Shown here in pieces: positions 52,953 through 61,863 of a stretch of DNA of 64,000 nucleotides. Position 1 is the stretch's first letter; every line of letters starts with the position of its first letter. The position numbers and the translations under genes are program-made. Source of the DNA: Gammaproteobacteria bacterium (GTDB lineage: Bacteria; Pseudomonadota; Gammaproteobacteria; HK1); assembly GCA_012103455.1 (NCBI GenBank), contig WLWT01000001.1, positions 62,001 through 126,000 of the forward strand. The letters run 5' to 3'. The notes under the pieces were generated by a model. It did no database searches. It had not been told where the DNA came from and saw nothing but the letters and a program-made list of their open reading frames with translations.

Positions 52953-53222
52953 ATGCCTATCACTTACGTGTACCAAGCCGCCGCTGGCGCCGACAGCGCC
53001 GGTGGCTCCGGTTCGGTCATCCCATCAGGCTGCGGTTCGGGCGGTTCCGGTTCGTTCATCCCGTCAGGCTGCGGTTCGGGCGGTTCCGGTTCGTTCATCC
53101 CGTCAGGCTGCGGTTCGGGCGGTTCCGGTTCGTTCATCCCGTCAGGCTGCGGTTCCGGGGTTCCCGTTGGGACCGGCGGTGGCGGACCGAGCTACATGGT
53201 GGTGTACGCAAGGGCCGAGTAG
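52953..53222 (+). CDS. Repeat-rich Gly/Ser/Cys mini-protein
   Basis: An 89-residue frame starts at ATG 52953 with a strong ribosome site (AGGAAGGGGG, 52937-52946). The ends are ordinary ('MPITYVYQAAAG' and 'PSYMVVYARAE'). The centre is built from 13-residue units 'GCGSGGSGSFIPS', three near-perfect copies plus degenerate edges, each with one Cys. No signal peptide, TM helix or known domain is seen. Candidates are a structural or cell-surface peptide, a multi-core RiPP precursor, or a neutral slippage product. No modification enzyme is adjacent. Confidence 0.5.
   Translation: MPITYVYQAAAGADSAGGSGSVIPSGCGSGGSGSFIPSGCGSGGSGSFIPSGCGSGGSGSFIPSGCGSGVPVGTGGGGPSYMVVYARAE
53028..53144. repeat. 39-bp tandem repeat, three copies plus partial edges
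   Basis: Units begin at 53028, 53067 and 53106, nearly identical; a partial fourth unit begins at 53145 and a degenerate one precedes 53028. The period is 13 codons. Confidence 0.95.
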
Positions 53223-53569
53223 CAGCTAGCTGGCGCAGTGTTCGCGCAACCGGCGCGGTGCGCTTTGCGTGCCGTGCAGCCTTCTTTGATGCCTATAACT
53301 ACCACTGCCCACCGTCGCATACTGCCACCGATACGGTGAGGGGCGGGCCTGGCAGCAGCGCCGCGCGCGCTTTGAGGCCGGCGGGCGGCCCACCGGCGCG
53401 CTGGGGCCGTCCACGCTGTTTCCGGCCATGTCGTTGCCTGCCGGATCATTGCCGCGGGCGCTGATCTAAAAGACGCAGCGTGAGGCCATTGAGCGTGCCG
53501 CCAAGCTTTGTTCGATCAGCGCTTTTACCCTCGAAGAGGCGGACTAAACAACCGGGAAAGGGTTAATCG
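53223..53569. other. 347-bp stretch with a possible decayed amidase end
   Basis: A plus-strand frame ending at a TAA near 53469 reads 'GALGPSTLFPAMSLPAGSLP', faintly like the C-terminal region of amidases ('FPAxSxPAG'). Stops interrupt it on the left. The last ~100 bp contain the ribosome site of the next gene (GGGAAAGGG). The amidase idea is weak. Confidence 0.25.
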
Positions 53570-54487
53570 ATGAATCAGCGGGTAGGTTTCATCGGCCTGG
53601 GCGCGATGGGTCTTGGCATGAGCATCAACTTGCACCGCGCCGGCTTCTCGGTACGCGGATTCGACCTTGCCGCCGCCAAGTCGAAGGCACTGGAAGCCGC
53701 CGGTGGAGCAGCAGAAGCAACGGCGGCGGCAGCGGCGGAAGGCGCCGAGTTATTGCATATCTGTGTGTTTAACGCGGCCGAGGCGGGCGAGTTGCTAGCG
53801 CCTGATGCGGATGTGATGAGTGTGTTGCCCGCGGGCGCCACTGTCGTTATGCACACGACCATGGCGCCCGCGGAAGGACGCGCGCTCGCCGAAGGCGTGG
53901 CAAGCGGTGGGTTTGATTATCTGGAGGCGCCGGTGACGGGCGGCCAGCGCGGTGCTGACGAGGGTACGCTCACGGCCATCGTGGCGGGCTCTGAGGCCGC
54001 CATGGCGGCGGCGCGGCCAGCCTTGGATGCCATGTGCAACCGTGTCTACCGCGTCGGCGAGCGGGCGGGGGCGGCGGCTACCGTCAAGATGATCAATCAG
54101 CTTTTGGTGGGGGTGCATATGACGGCGGCGGCCGAGGCGATGGCGCTCGCGGTGCGGGCCGGCGCCGATCCCAATGTCACTTTCGATGTGATTCACAATG
54201 GCCGCGGCAACTCCGAGATTTTTAGCGCGCGGGTGCCGTCAGTGCTGGCGGGTGCTCCGGAGGCGTCGCGAACGGTGGAGATCTTCTTGAAGGATCTAGC
54301 CATCGTCTTGCAGGCCGGCCGCGATCTCGCTATGCCGCTGCCGCTCACGGCCAATGCGCATCAGTTATTCGTGAGCGCGGCGGCCATGGACGCGGGCGGT
54401 GATGCGCAGCCGTCGATGTTCAAGCTCTACGAGGCGTTGAGTGGTATAGACATCGCGGCGAGCGCCGCCGCCAACACAGCGCAATGA
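53570..54487 (+). CDS. 3-hydroxyisobutyrate dehydrogenase family oxidoreductase
   Basis: This 305-residue NAD(P)-dependent enzyme has the Rossmann motif 'VGFIGLGAMGLGMSINLHRA' at residues 5-24. 'LEAPVTGGQRGADEGTLTAI' is the family substrate-binding S/P-V-T/S-G-G segment, and the catalytic Lys lies in 'AATVKMINQLLVG' (near residue 175). It oxidises a beta-hydroxy acid; L-threonate dehydrogenase (LtnD) and tartronate semialdehyde reductase are the closest types I can recall. It stands alone on the plus strand and converges with the HNH gene. The Ala-rich composition near residues 40-60 is unusual but in frame. Confidence 0.87.
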   Translation: MNQRVGFIGLGAMGLGMSINLHRAGFSVRGFDLAAAKSKALEAAGGAAEATAAAAAEGAELLHICVFNAAEAGELLAPDADVMSVLPAGATVVMHTTMAPAEGRALAEGVASGGFDYLEAPVTGGQRGADEGTLTAIVAGSEAAMAAARPALDAMCNRVYRVGERAGAAATVKMINQLLVGVHMTAAAEAMALAVRAGADPNVTFDVIHNGRGNSEIFSARVPSVLAGAPEASRTVEIFLKDLAIVLQAGRDLAMPLPLTANAHQLFVSAAAMDAGGDAQPSMFKLYEALSGIDIAASAAANTAQ

Positions 54488-54507
54488 GGGTGGCGGTGTT
54501 GCCGATA

Positions 54508-55343
54508 GGTTTATAAATCCGCCCAACTCGATTGCGTGACGAACTCATAGATGGCGCGCACCATGCCGGAATGGGCAAATCTCTCATCCCCTAGAGCGCG
54601 GATATCCTCCAGCATCTCGGCGATGCGCGCATCATCGTCGGTATTGTCTAGCCGGGTGAGTAGCCGGTAGGTTTGCTCGGCTTTTTCGAGCCGTGCGCTG
54701 CGCAGGCTCTCGCGGTCTAGGCCGCAGGTCTCAATAGTTTTCTCACCAAGAAGACTGCTGTCACGGGCTGCGTTATATCGCCCAGCACACCAAAAGTAAG
54801 ATGCGCGGCGGGATCTAGGGGGCCAAACGGATCCAGCAGGAGCGCATGTTCGGTGTGTTCATCGCCTTCTTGTGGTGCGCGGGTGCGCCGCGCCTGAACG
54901 GGAAACAGGGCGCTTTTCCAGCGTTGATTGCAAGTTGCGCATGCGACCAGATAATTATCCCAGTCATACGCTAACCAGTAATAGCCCGAGTCGAAACGTT
55001 TGTTGTACTTGCGGCCCCGTTGATTAACTAGGTCTTCCAACTCGGCGCCTGGGGCTGTTAACTCCCATAGCGCATTCTTAGGCCGGAAGTGCTCAACGTC
55101 GCCTGCTGCCTCTGTAATTTTTACTTCGCAATAACCGCATTTGCGGTGCTGCGCGGCCATGAAAGCCGGTTTGACTTCGCCCCAAATCGCGTTGTCCTTG
55201 ATGTATTCGTTGATCGTGGGGTCGATCGTCGATGCCGTGCTCGTGCTGGCCGCTGCCAATGCCCCGACCGCTGTTTTGTGGGGTGCCGCCTTAGCCTCGA
55301 ATTCCGCGCGGCCCGCGCTAGGCCGTGTTTCAAACCGCATCAT
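54508..55343 (-). pseudogene. HNH nuclease, PtuB/TIGR02646-like, frameshifted
   Basis: The gene opens with ATG 55343 and has the zinc/HNH pattern 'CGYCEVKITEAAGDVEHFRP', then 'YWLAYDWDNYLVACATCNQR', as in PtuB/TIGR02646 HNH proteins. The frame stops at 54717 with 'VFLVRKLLRPAA'. One base away, another frame reads 'ARDSSLLGEKTIETCGLD', then 'RESLRSARLEKAEQTYRLLT', and runs on to a TAA at 54508, as homologues usually do. One indel near 54730-54780 thus breaks a ~278-residue protein. The start overlaps the ATPase stop (ATGA), so it is a coupled partner and a probable nuclease effector. Confidence 0.75.
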
Positions 55344-57145
55344 TGCTTGGCACTTTTGGCCTGTTGGATCTTGTCGCGCAGCCGTGCCCGCAACGCTTTG
55401 CGTTGCTCGACCGTGGCGCAGAGGTAGTCGATATCCGAGTCCCGCGCCGCCGCTTCCAACTCCGCGCGGTCCTCAGAGGTATCGGCGAAAGAAGTGAGCC
55501 GGCTGCGCAACTCCAACTCCAATGCGCGGCGCCGCTCGTGACCTTCATCGGCGCCGCCGCGTAAGAACTGGCGGTGCTCTTCGAGCTTGGCTTGCGTATC
55601 TTTGTCTAGTGTTGAAGTCAACCCGAACCACTCGCCCGTGAGCACTTGGTCCGCCCGGATACCGGGTGGCAGGTCGATCTGTCTGGCGTCGAGTTCACCA
55701 CCGCTGTTGCGTAATACATGCACCTCCCCGGTGTCCGCTCCTAGCAAGGCGAGTGGATTATGGGTCGTCGCGACAAAAGTCATGCGGGGAAAAGCTTTGC
55801 GTAGATCGGCCACGATGGTGCTTTGCCAGCGCGGGTGCAGGTGTAGATCCAACTCGTCAATCAACACAATGCCGGTCATGTGCTCGTTAAAATTCGGTGG
55901 GATCTCATGTCCATTTTGAATTTTGCAATGGCTCCACCTGGCGATCATGTCTAGCACCCAACCGATGGCCGTTAAATAACCATCGCTCAACGATGCCAAT
56001 GTGCATTCTCCAACCCGTGGGCCACGAACGAGCACACCTTGAGTGGCGATCTCTATCTCGTCCACGCCCGGCAGCAAGCTCAGTAATACATTGGACACGG
56101 CTTCAAACGTCCAAGTGGTCGCCGTCGAGCCCTTCAACGCGCCATGCTCCAGATCGCGTAGCCACGTCTGCGCGTGAATGAGATTCGAGCCTAGATTAAA
56201 AAGCGTGCCCACGGCGTCAATGGGACGGTCTAGCTCCACGGCGCGGGCGCTGCCGCCTAGCGCGGAACCACGGGTGACACCATAGGCGAACAGTGGTAAG
56301 GCCGGCACGCTGGCCGCCGACGCTAAATAAGTCCGCTGTCCTTGCCGCCTAAACGTGCATTCAAAAGGCTGTAATTCAGTGCTGACGTTAATGCGGGCCG
56401 TGTGCGCCGTTGAGTGAACCAGCTCCGCGCTAAGGTTGGACAGAACGCCTTGGATCAATTCGCTGCCGCCTAGGGCCATCGCCATGGCCCATAGAACGCT
56501 GCTCTTGCCGGCACCGTTTTCGCCCAGTAGGAGCACCCATTGGCCGTGGCCCAGTCGCGGGGGCTCAAGATGAATCCGCAGGTATTCAGTGCCGCGAAAA
56601 TGGTCTAAATCAATAGAACGCACCACGAATGTGTCATCACCGTGGGCAACGTCAGACGCACTAAGGCGGGTGTAAGCCGGCACAGTGCCAACCGGTGGCG
56701 CGTTTGAATGGCCAAGTAGGGCGTTAAGCAGTTCTACATAGACCGTCTCACTATAGGCCGCCTCATTCTCGGCATCGGAAAAATCCAGGATGTGACGGTC
56801 CCTAAGATCAGGCGGTAGCCGGACGTCAAATCCCATCTTGATAGGAATGATCCGTAATCCGCCGTCATTCTCGGCTAACTTGCACGTAAGCTCGAACTCC
56901 GCGGAAGCAGGTCCTTGGCCAGCTTTCAATTGTTCGGAGTATTGGCGCGACAACACGACAATGACGCAATTGCTATTGCGAATAGCGCCCGCTAGCACAT
57001 CTGACCAGCGCTCCCCCGGTTGCACTAACCAGCGGTCTATATTCGCCTCGATGCCGTCTAGGCGCAGGCGCGTTGCGAGTGCTACAACCCTGGATTCTTG
57101 ATCGCGGGCGTATGAGATGAAGACGGTTGGGTGGGGTGATTGCAT
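55340..57145 (-). CDS. TIR/SEFIR-domain AAA ATPase (Septu PtuA-like)
   Basis: This 601-residue protein starts with a TIR/SEFIR-like domain (residues 1-~150): 'TVFISYARDQESRVVALATR', a 'W-x(4)-PG-E-RW' stretch and 'NCVIVVLSRQYSEQL'. A linker and an OLD/RecF-like ATPase follow. Walker A 'GENGAGKSSVLWA' lies near residue 210, signature-like 'LASLSDGYLTAI' ~390, Walker B 'GIVLIDELDLHLHP' ~430 and 'FVATTHNPLALLG' ~460. The C-terminus is charged and helical. It is coupled to an HNH gene, like PtuA-PtuB of Septu, but ordinary PtuA lacks the N-terminal domain. Phage defence by sensing and nuclease or NAD depletion is inferred. Confidence 0.82.
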   Translation of the reverse strand: MQSPHPTVFISYARDQESRVVALATRLRLDGIEANIDRWLVQPGERWSDVLAGAIRNSNCVIVVLSRQYSEQLKAGQGPASAEFELTCKLAENDGGLRIIPIKMGFDVRLPPDLRDRHILDFSDAENEAAYSETVYVELLNALLGHSNAPPVGTVPAYTRLSASDVAHGDDTFVVRSIDLDHFRGTEYLRIHLEPPRLGHGQWVLLLGENGAGKSSVLWAMAMALGGSELIQGVLSNLSAELVHSTAHTARINVSTELQPFECTFRRQGQRTYLASAASVPALPLFAYGVTRGSALGGSARAVELDRPIDAVGTLFNLGSNLIHAQTWLRDLEHGALKGSTATTWTFEAVSNVLLSLLPGVDEIEIATQGVLVRGPRVGECTLASLSDGYLTAIGWVLDMIARWSHCKIQNGHEIPPNFNEHMTGIVLIDELDLHLHPRWQSTIVADLRKAFPRMTFVATTHNPLALLGADTGEVHVLRNSGGELDARQIDLPPGIRADQVLTGEWFGLTSTLDKDTQAKLEEHRQFLRGGADEGHERRRALELELRSRLTSFADTSEDRAELEAAARDSDIDYLCATVEQRKALRARLRDKIQQAKSAKQ

Positions 57146-57160
57146 CGCTTCTTCTTCGTG

Positions 57161-58021
57161 CTACCGGCGTTTCCTGTCGCCCCTGAACCAAGCATCTTCC
57201 GCCTCGAAACGTTCGGCACTCCACGATAGCGCCGCCTTCAAACCCTGCTCGGCGCGAATCTCGTTGAACTCATCGATCTCCGGCGATGCGCCGGTGCTGG
57301 CAAGCGTTGCCGCTTCCAGTTCCATGGAACGGTCAATGACTTGGCGAATGCCCATGAGTTCATAGGACATATTGATGAGTTTTTTGTTGTATTCCACCGT
57401 CGCCGCCGGCAGTTTGGCGATGGTGTGGGCTTGGCGCAGCACGGCTTCATCGAGTGCGGCGGCCGGCACCACCTGGTTGACCAGATCGAGGCGTTTGGCT
57501 TCTTGGGCGTCGATGAGATTGCCGGTATAGAGCAACTCGCGGGCTTTGCTCATGCCGACGACCCACGGCCACACCGCTGGAATGTAGGGACCGCCCGTGC
57601 GGATTTCGGGGGCGCCGAACTTGGCGTCCTCGGCGCAGATGCGCAAGTCGCAAAAAGTGGCGGTGGCCAAGCCGCCAGCGATACAAAAGCCTTGGATCTG
57701 CGCGATGATCGGCTTGGGGTTGTTCCAAAATACATCCCACCAAGCCGAAGCACTAAAGCCTTTGCCCTTCAAGAAACGGGCGCGGCGGGCGACGGCGTGA
57801 TTGTCGGCGCCTGCTGTGATATCGAAACCGGCGCTGAAAGCCCTGCCCGCAGCCTTCAGCACGATGACGCGGATGGCGTCGTCGTGACAGCCGGCATCCT
57901 CGAGCGCCTCGCGCACCTCCAGTTGTAGTTCCGCGGATAGCGCGTTGAGTTTGTCGGGCCGGTTCAGGGTGACGAATGCGATAGGCCCGTCTTTTTCGTA
58001 GAGGATTGTTTCGTATGTCAC
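57161..58021 (-). CDS. Enoyl-CoA hydratase/isomerase family protein
   Basis: This 286-residue crotonase-fold enzyme opens 'YETILYEKDGPIAFVTLNRP', has the oxyanion-hole residues in 'AFSAGFDITAG' (A-x-x-A/S-G-x-D, near residue 65) and 'FCIAGGLATATFCDLRICAE' (the G-G of the second oxyanion element, near residue 115). The Glu pair of true enoyl-CoA hydratases is not clear at 'GAPEIRTGGPYIPA', so hydratase, isomerase or hydrolase activity cannot be told apart. It lies 15 bp upstream of the TIR-AAA gene and 5 bp downstream of the Uma2 gene. The shared transcript may be accidental. Confidence 0.88.
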   Translation of the reverse strand: MTYETILYEKDGPIAFVTLNRPDKLNALSAELQLEVREALEDAGCHDDAIRVIVLKAAGRAFSAGFDITAGADNHAVARRARFLKGKGFSASAWWDVFWNNPKPIIAQIQGFCIAGGLATATFCDLRICAEDAKFGAPEIRTGGPYIPAVWPWVVGMSKARELLYTGNLIDAQEAKRLDLVNQVVPAAALDEAVLRQAHTIAKLPAATVEYNKKLINMSYELMGIRQVIDRSMELEAATLASTGASPEIDEFNEIRAEQGLKAALSWSAERFEAEDAWFRGDRKRR

Positions 58022-58026
58022 GGTGC

Positions 58027-58626
58027 TCAGTCTCCAGTGGTGGTCAAGTTCTTGTTGGCGAAATACTCAGTGATGTCCTCGTTTTGAACCCTTACGTATA
58101 TCTCTTCTACCGAAAGACTGAGATCGATGGATTCCAAATAAATCTCGTCTCCCAGGAAATAATGCGCTGATCGCCAATCTTGATTCCTTCTAACCACCTC
58201 CACATCGACAAAATCCTGCTCAATAAGAATGTATTCTTTCAAGGTCGGGATTCTTTTATAAGCGGCCATCTTTAACGTCTTATCTGTCTTACGCGTAGAG
58301 CGGGAAAGTACCTCTACTATAAGAACAGGGCTTTCGGTGTAGCTGGCATCGTCATTCAATTCTGCGCAATCCACCATGACGTCAGGGTAAAAATAGTTTC
58401 CCTCCACCCTTACTTTCATGTCAGATGCGATAGGCTCACAAGGATGTCCTTCAAGATGATTGCCAAGTGTCCTAAGCACATTAATGACAATACGATTGTG
58501 AGCCATCTTCGCTCCGGACATGGCATAGATTTCACCGTCTATATATTCGCGGCGAATATCACTGGTCAGCTCACTTGCCAGGTATTCTTCTTCCGTGAGT
58601 TGGTTTCTTTTTCTAGCGATAGCCAT
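58027..58626 (-). CDS. Uma2 family endonuclease-like protein (DUF820)
   Basis: ATG 58626 with AGAGGT upstream starts 'MAIARKRNQLTEEEYLASEL'. The PD-(D/E)xK-like core is visible: 'RREYIDGEIYAMSGAKMAHN' near the start, 'NYFYPDVMVDC' (the P-D) and 'SPVLIVEVLSRSTRKTDKTL' (the E-V-L-S-x-S/T strand). These proteins (200 residues) are widespread, often in many copies, and their role is not settled. The DNA is less GC-rich than its neighbours, so it may be acquired. A sequence resembling the MITE end (GGGACCTCTAAAAAG) directly abuts the start. Confidence 0.85.
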   Translation of the reverse strand: MAIARKRNQLTEEEYLASELTSDIRREYIDGEIYAMSGAKMAHNRIVINVLRTLGNHLEGHPCEPIASDMKVRVEGNYFYPDVMVDCAELNDDASYTESPVLIVEVLSRSTRKTDKTLKMAAYKRIPTLKEYILIEQDFVDVEVVRRNQDWRSAHYFLGDEIYLESIDLSLSVEEIYVRVQNEDITEYFANKNLTTTGD

Positions 58627-58868
58627 GATGGGACCTCTAAAAAGCGTTGTTCGCGCACCTTCCATTCGCCTTTGCTGATTGTCAAGACACCCTGTAGCCC
58701 CGGTTATTCAAGACCTGTGCTCTAAGCCGTTCGCCCTGGTACCCTAGGAACCTAAAGCCCGTATTCAGCGCGGGGTCCACGCGCGCTCAGCCGCTATTTC
58801 TACCTTCCAGCAATCCAATGGGAATCATCCAGCCATGCGAGGATGAGAGGACGTAAAGGAGAGTCAAC

Positions 58869-60731
58869 ATGAGCTACCTAGACCCCCTGCGGCTTCATTT
58901 CGCCGGACAGTTTCAGGCCAACGTATCGACGGTGAACAACGATCCGGGGCATTTCGACAACGCCACATTCCTGCAGCATTATCAAAAGAGGCAAGGCCCG
59001 CGCATGAGGCCGCCCAATGGCTGGTTCAATCCCGAAGGCGATGCGGCGTTTAGATTGCTGGGTTGTACCGTCACCTCGGCGTGGTTGCCGGCGCGGGCGG
59101 TGGATAGCTCAGACGCGGTACTGGAATGCATTGTCGCCGACTCTGACAGCGCGGTTGCGGCCAAATTGGTTGATCTGGATTCAGAGCAGCAACTGGTCTC
59201 GGAAATCTGGGGACTTGAGGTGCGGATTGCCGATGCGAATGGCAATACCTTGATGGCCGGTAACTATAAGCCGGCGGCCTTCATGGATATCTGGGATCGG
59301 GCCACCGGCGGGGGTAACGGGGATGTGGGCGCGGGCAGCGCTTACCACTCAGTGCTGAGTGATCTCAGGTGGGCGGACAACCTCGCATCGCCGTTTTTAC
59401 AACAACTCAAAACAGCATCCGAAGCCACTGGCATGTTGTCCATAAAGTTCAATATAGACGGTTTCAATATGGACTTTAGCTCGCCCGACTTCATGGTTGG
59501 CCGGGTGGTAGGCAGCATCGGTCCGCAACATCCAGGGGCGCCGCAACACCTGATCATTGGCCGTCAGTTCATGGCCGTTGCGGCTGCTCATGGCAACTTC
59601 TTTACCCCCCAAGGCGGCATCAATTTCTTTCCCGCCCTCATCGATACGAAGCAAAGCAGCATCTACCTGGATTTGGGTAATGCTTTGTCTACCACCGCTC
59701 CGGGTGAGGCGCTCAACAATCTAGGTGATCTGACGCTAAGCGCTGGTGCTACCTCCCTCGGTACGATCGCCGCCACCGGTAGCGATGGTTATGCCAGCGA
59801 TGCGGCTTGGTATCGCCAGACAGCGGGTGTGGTCGCCCTGGCGCTATCGGCGGCGCAGTGCAAAGCGGCAAAAAGGACACCGTTGACGCTCACTGGCAAT
59901 ACCGGTATCGAGATAGCGGAGTGGCCCAACGGCGCATTCGTGCGGGCGGACACTTATGTTTACCGCGCCAGCCCCGGTGATGCAGTAGAGGTCGCCGTCT
60001 ATGCCACCCAATTCGGCGAGCGTTTGTCCGGGTCGGCGGTGGCGTTCAGTTTCGATTCCGGCCAGCTACAACCGACGCCGGATGAGCATCCGTACGTTCA
60101 GGCAGGACCACCCGTGGCGGCGCCTACCTCAGCCGTGCAATTCGCCGAGGAGGTGACAACGGATGCCCACGGAATCGCAACGCTGGTGCTCACTTTGAGC
60201 GATCCGGGTACGCCCCGCTGGTTTAACACCGGTACTGACTACGGCATCGACGGTCAGGTCTATGGTATTCGCCCCACTTTTAAAGACGCCAGCATGAATG
60301 CGGGACCTGAAAATCAGTGGAACTTTATCAGTCTTTTGCTGTGGAGCGGATTCAATGTTCCTGATCCGGTCACGTGGAACGACATCCAACCGATCATGCA
60401 GCAATACGCCAACCTCTATCCGGCGATGCTGCGGTTCTTGAACATGGCCGATGAGGATTCGGTGAGGACGCACGCCGGCATTATGAAACTGGCATTCGGG
60501 TTGCCCGTATCCGATCCGAACTCGATGCCCGTGACCCGGGATCTGTCGCCGGCAAAACGCGCGGCCATGCTCGAGTGGTTGGACAATCCAGTGAAGAGTA
60601 CGGTGAGCACGCCACGTCCAAAACGGCCAGTGGCCGCTGCTCAGCAGGCGGATAGCGGCGTTCCACCCGCCGCGCCTCAGGGCGGCAAAGCCGCTGCCGC
60701 CGCCCGCCGTTTGATCGTACAAAAGCGTTAA
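58869..60731 (+). CDS. VioB N-terminal-like protein
   Basis: This 620-residue protein opens 'LRLHFAGQFQANVSTVNNDP', strikingly like VioB of violacein synthesis (R-I-H-F-x-G-x-x-x-x-N-x-x-T-x-N-x-D-P). Near its end, 'NLYPAMLRFLNMADEDSVRT' and 'MPVTRDLSPAKRAAMLEWLD' parallel VioB 'VYPFMSDKVFSLAD' and 'MPSTRELSAPKARLFL'. VioB is one ~1000-residue protein with a C-terminal ferritin-like domain; here that part is the next gene, 13 bp away, so the enzyme is split. VioB dimerises an indole-3-pyruvate imine with VioA; no VioA-like oxidase lies here, so the substrate probably differs. GAAAGGAG precedes ATG 58869. Confidence 0.72.
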   Translation: MSYLDPLRLHFAGQFQANVSTVNNDPGHFDNATFLQHYQKRQGPRMRPPNGWFNPEGDAAFRLLGCTVTSAWLPARAVDSSDAVLECIVADSDSAVAAKLVDLDSEQQLVSEIWGLEVRIADANGNTLMAGNYKPAAFMDIWDRATGGGNGDVGAGSAYHSVLSDLRWADNLASPFLQQLKTASEATGMLSIKFNIDGFNMDFSSPDFMVGRVVGSIGPQHPGAPQHLIIGRQFMAVAAAHGNFFTPQGGINFFPALIDTKQSSIYLDLGNALSTTAPGEALNNLGDLTLSAGATSLGTIAATGSDGYASDAAWYRQTAGVVALALSAAQCKAAKRTPLTLTGNTGIEIAEWPNGAFVRADTYVYRASPGDAVEVAVYATQFGERLSGSAVAFSFDSGQLQPTPDEHPYVQAGPPVAAPTSAVQFAEEVTTDAHGIATLVLTLSDPGTPRWFNTGTDYGIDGQVYGIRPTFKDASMNAGPENQWNFISLLLWSGFNVPDPVTWNDIQPIMQQYANLYPAMLRFLNMADEDSVRTHAGIMKLAFGLPVSDPNSMPVTRDLSPAKRAAMLEWLDNPVKSTVSTPRPKRPVAAAQQADSGVPPAAPQGGKAAAAARRLIVQKR

Positions 60732-60744
60732 GGGAGCAAAGCCG

Positions 60745-61791
60745 ATGATTCGAGTTCAACGTTCACTCACCGCTGGCCTGACCGGGCCGCGTGCCGCTCC
60801 CAAGACAGCCGTATTGCAAGCTCTGCAATGGGCGGTGGAACTGGAGCATGCCACCATTGCGCCGTATCTCTATGGGCTTTACTCCCTGGACCGCAGCAAG
60901 AACACAATGATTGCCGCAATCATCGAATCGGTGGTGGTCGAAGAGATGTTGCATATGACATTGGCGTCCAATGTGCTCAACGCGCTTGGTGGCTCGCCAG
61001 TGATCGACAAGCCGGATTTTATTCCAACTTATCCGGGGCCATTGCCTGGCTGCGTTCAGTCCGGATTGACCGTGCACTTAGCGCCTTTTTCCATGGAGCA
61101 GTTGGAAACCTTCCTACAAATCGAGGAGCCGCAACGGCCACTCGATTTTAAGACTGCGGCGGCGGTGGACGATGAGATGACTATCGGTGAATTCTACACT
61201 GCCATCTCCCAAGCCATTGGGGCACTAGGGGACGGTGCGTTCGTTGCTCCGCCGAGCAACCAGGTGGGTCCCGATCTGATGGGAGGATCAGTTGTGGTGA
61301 CTGATGTTGCCTCTGCCCAGCAGGCTATTCAGATCATCATTGATCAGGGGGAGGGCACCGCGACCTCGCCGCTGGAAGTAGAGGGGCAGGGTTATGCTCA
61401 CTACTACCGGTTTATGCAGATCAAAAAAGGCCATATGTTAGTACCGATCCCTAACGGTGGCCCGAATCCTGAAGACAAATACACCTACGCCGGGGCACCC
61501 GTGGTATTGGATAAAAGCGGGGTTTACGCTGTGGCCACCGATCCGGGGCCGTACGCCCCCGGCACTGTACACGCCTTCGCCAATGACAATTTCAACTACA
61601 CCTACACCAATTTGCTGCGTGTGCTTCACGCGCTATTCAATGGCGAGGCAAACCAGGCACAGTTCAACACGGCCATTGGTTTGATGATGTCTTTAAAAGG
61701 TCAAGCCAAGGCGATGATGGCGGGTATTCCGGATCCCGGTGCGTTGACTGGACCTACGTTTCAATATCAACCGGTTAATCCGTCAGTGTGA
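60745..61791 (+). CDS. Ferritin-like protein, VioB C-terminal-like
   Basis: This 348-residue protein has the ferritin-like pattern: 'ALQWAVELEHATIAPYLYGL' (E-x-x-H in the first helix, residues ~28-47) and 'AAIIESVVVEEMLHMTLASN' (E-E-x-x-H in the second helix), which would hold a di-iron or similar metal site. 'NVLNALGGSPVIDKPDFIPT' matches the VioB/PF12902 loop. 'FHLAPFSMEQLETFLQIEEP'-type text (with V-H-L) and 'YAHYYRFMQIKKGHMLV' supply further conserved residues. It is transcribed with the VioB N-terminal-like gene and most likely forms a two-subunit enzyme with it. Confidence 0.78.
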   Translation: MIRVQRSLTAGLTGPRAAPKTAVLQALQWAVELEHATIAPYLYGLYSLDRSKNTMIAAIIESVVVEEMLHMTLASNVLNALGGSPVIDKPDFIPTYPGPLPGCVQSGLTVHLAPFSMEQLETFLQIEEPQRPLDFKTAAAVDDEMTIGEFYTAISQAIGALGDGAFVAPPSNQVGPDLMGGSVVVTDVASAQQAIQIIIDQGEGTATSPLEVEGQGYAHYYRFMQIKKGHMLVPIPNGGPNPEDKYTYAGAPVVLDKSGVYAVATDPGPYAPGTVHAFANDNFNYTYTNLLRVLHALFNGEANQAQFNTAIGLMMSLKGQAKAMMAGIPDPGALTGPTFQYQPVNPSV

Positions 61792-61863
61792 AAATTTATT
61801 CCATGATGTAAGCAATACTCGGCGGCGGGCTAAACATGTCCGGCGCACAAAGAGATTGAACTC

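Noticed and set aside
53028..53144. 39-bp repeats considered as a CRISPR array
   Set aside because: Units are directly adjacent with no unique spacers, so this is an in-frame coding tandem repeat.
52919..53464. A 181-codon Arg-rich frame over the repeat gene
   Set aside because: It is the off-frame reading of the 39-bp repeats; the ATG 52953 frame has the better ribosome site and stops after the repeats.
58629..58643. GGGACCTCTAAAAAG, similar to the MITE terminal repeat, upstream of the Uma2 gene
   Set aside because: A single end with a 2-bp deletion and no matching second end within 150 bp; recorded only as possible relic.
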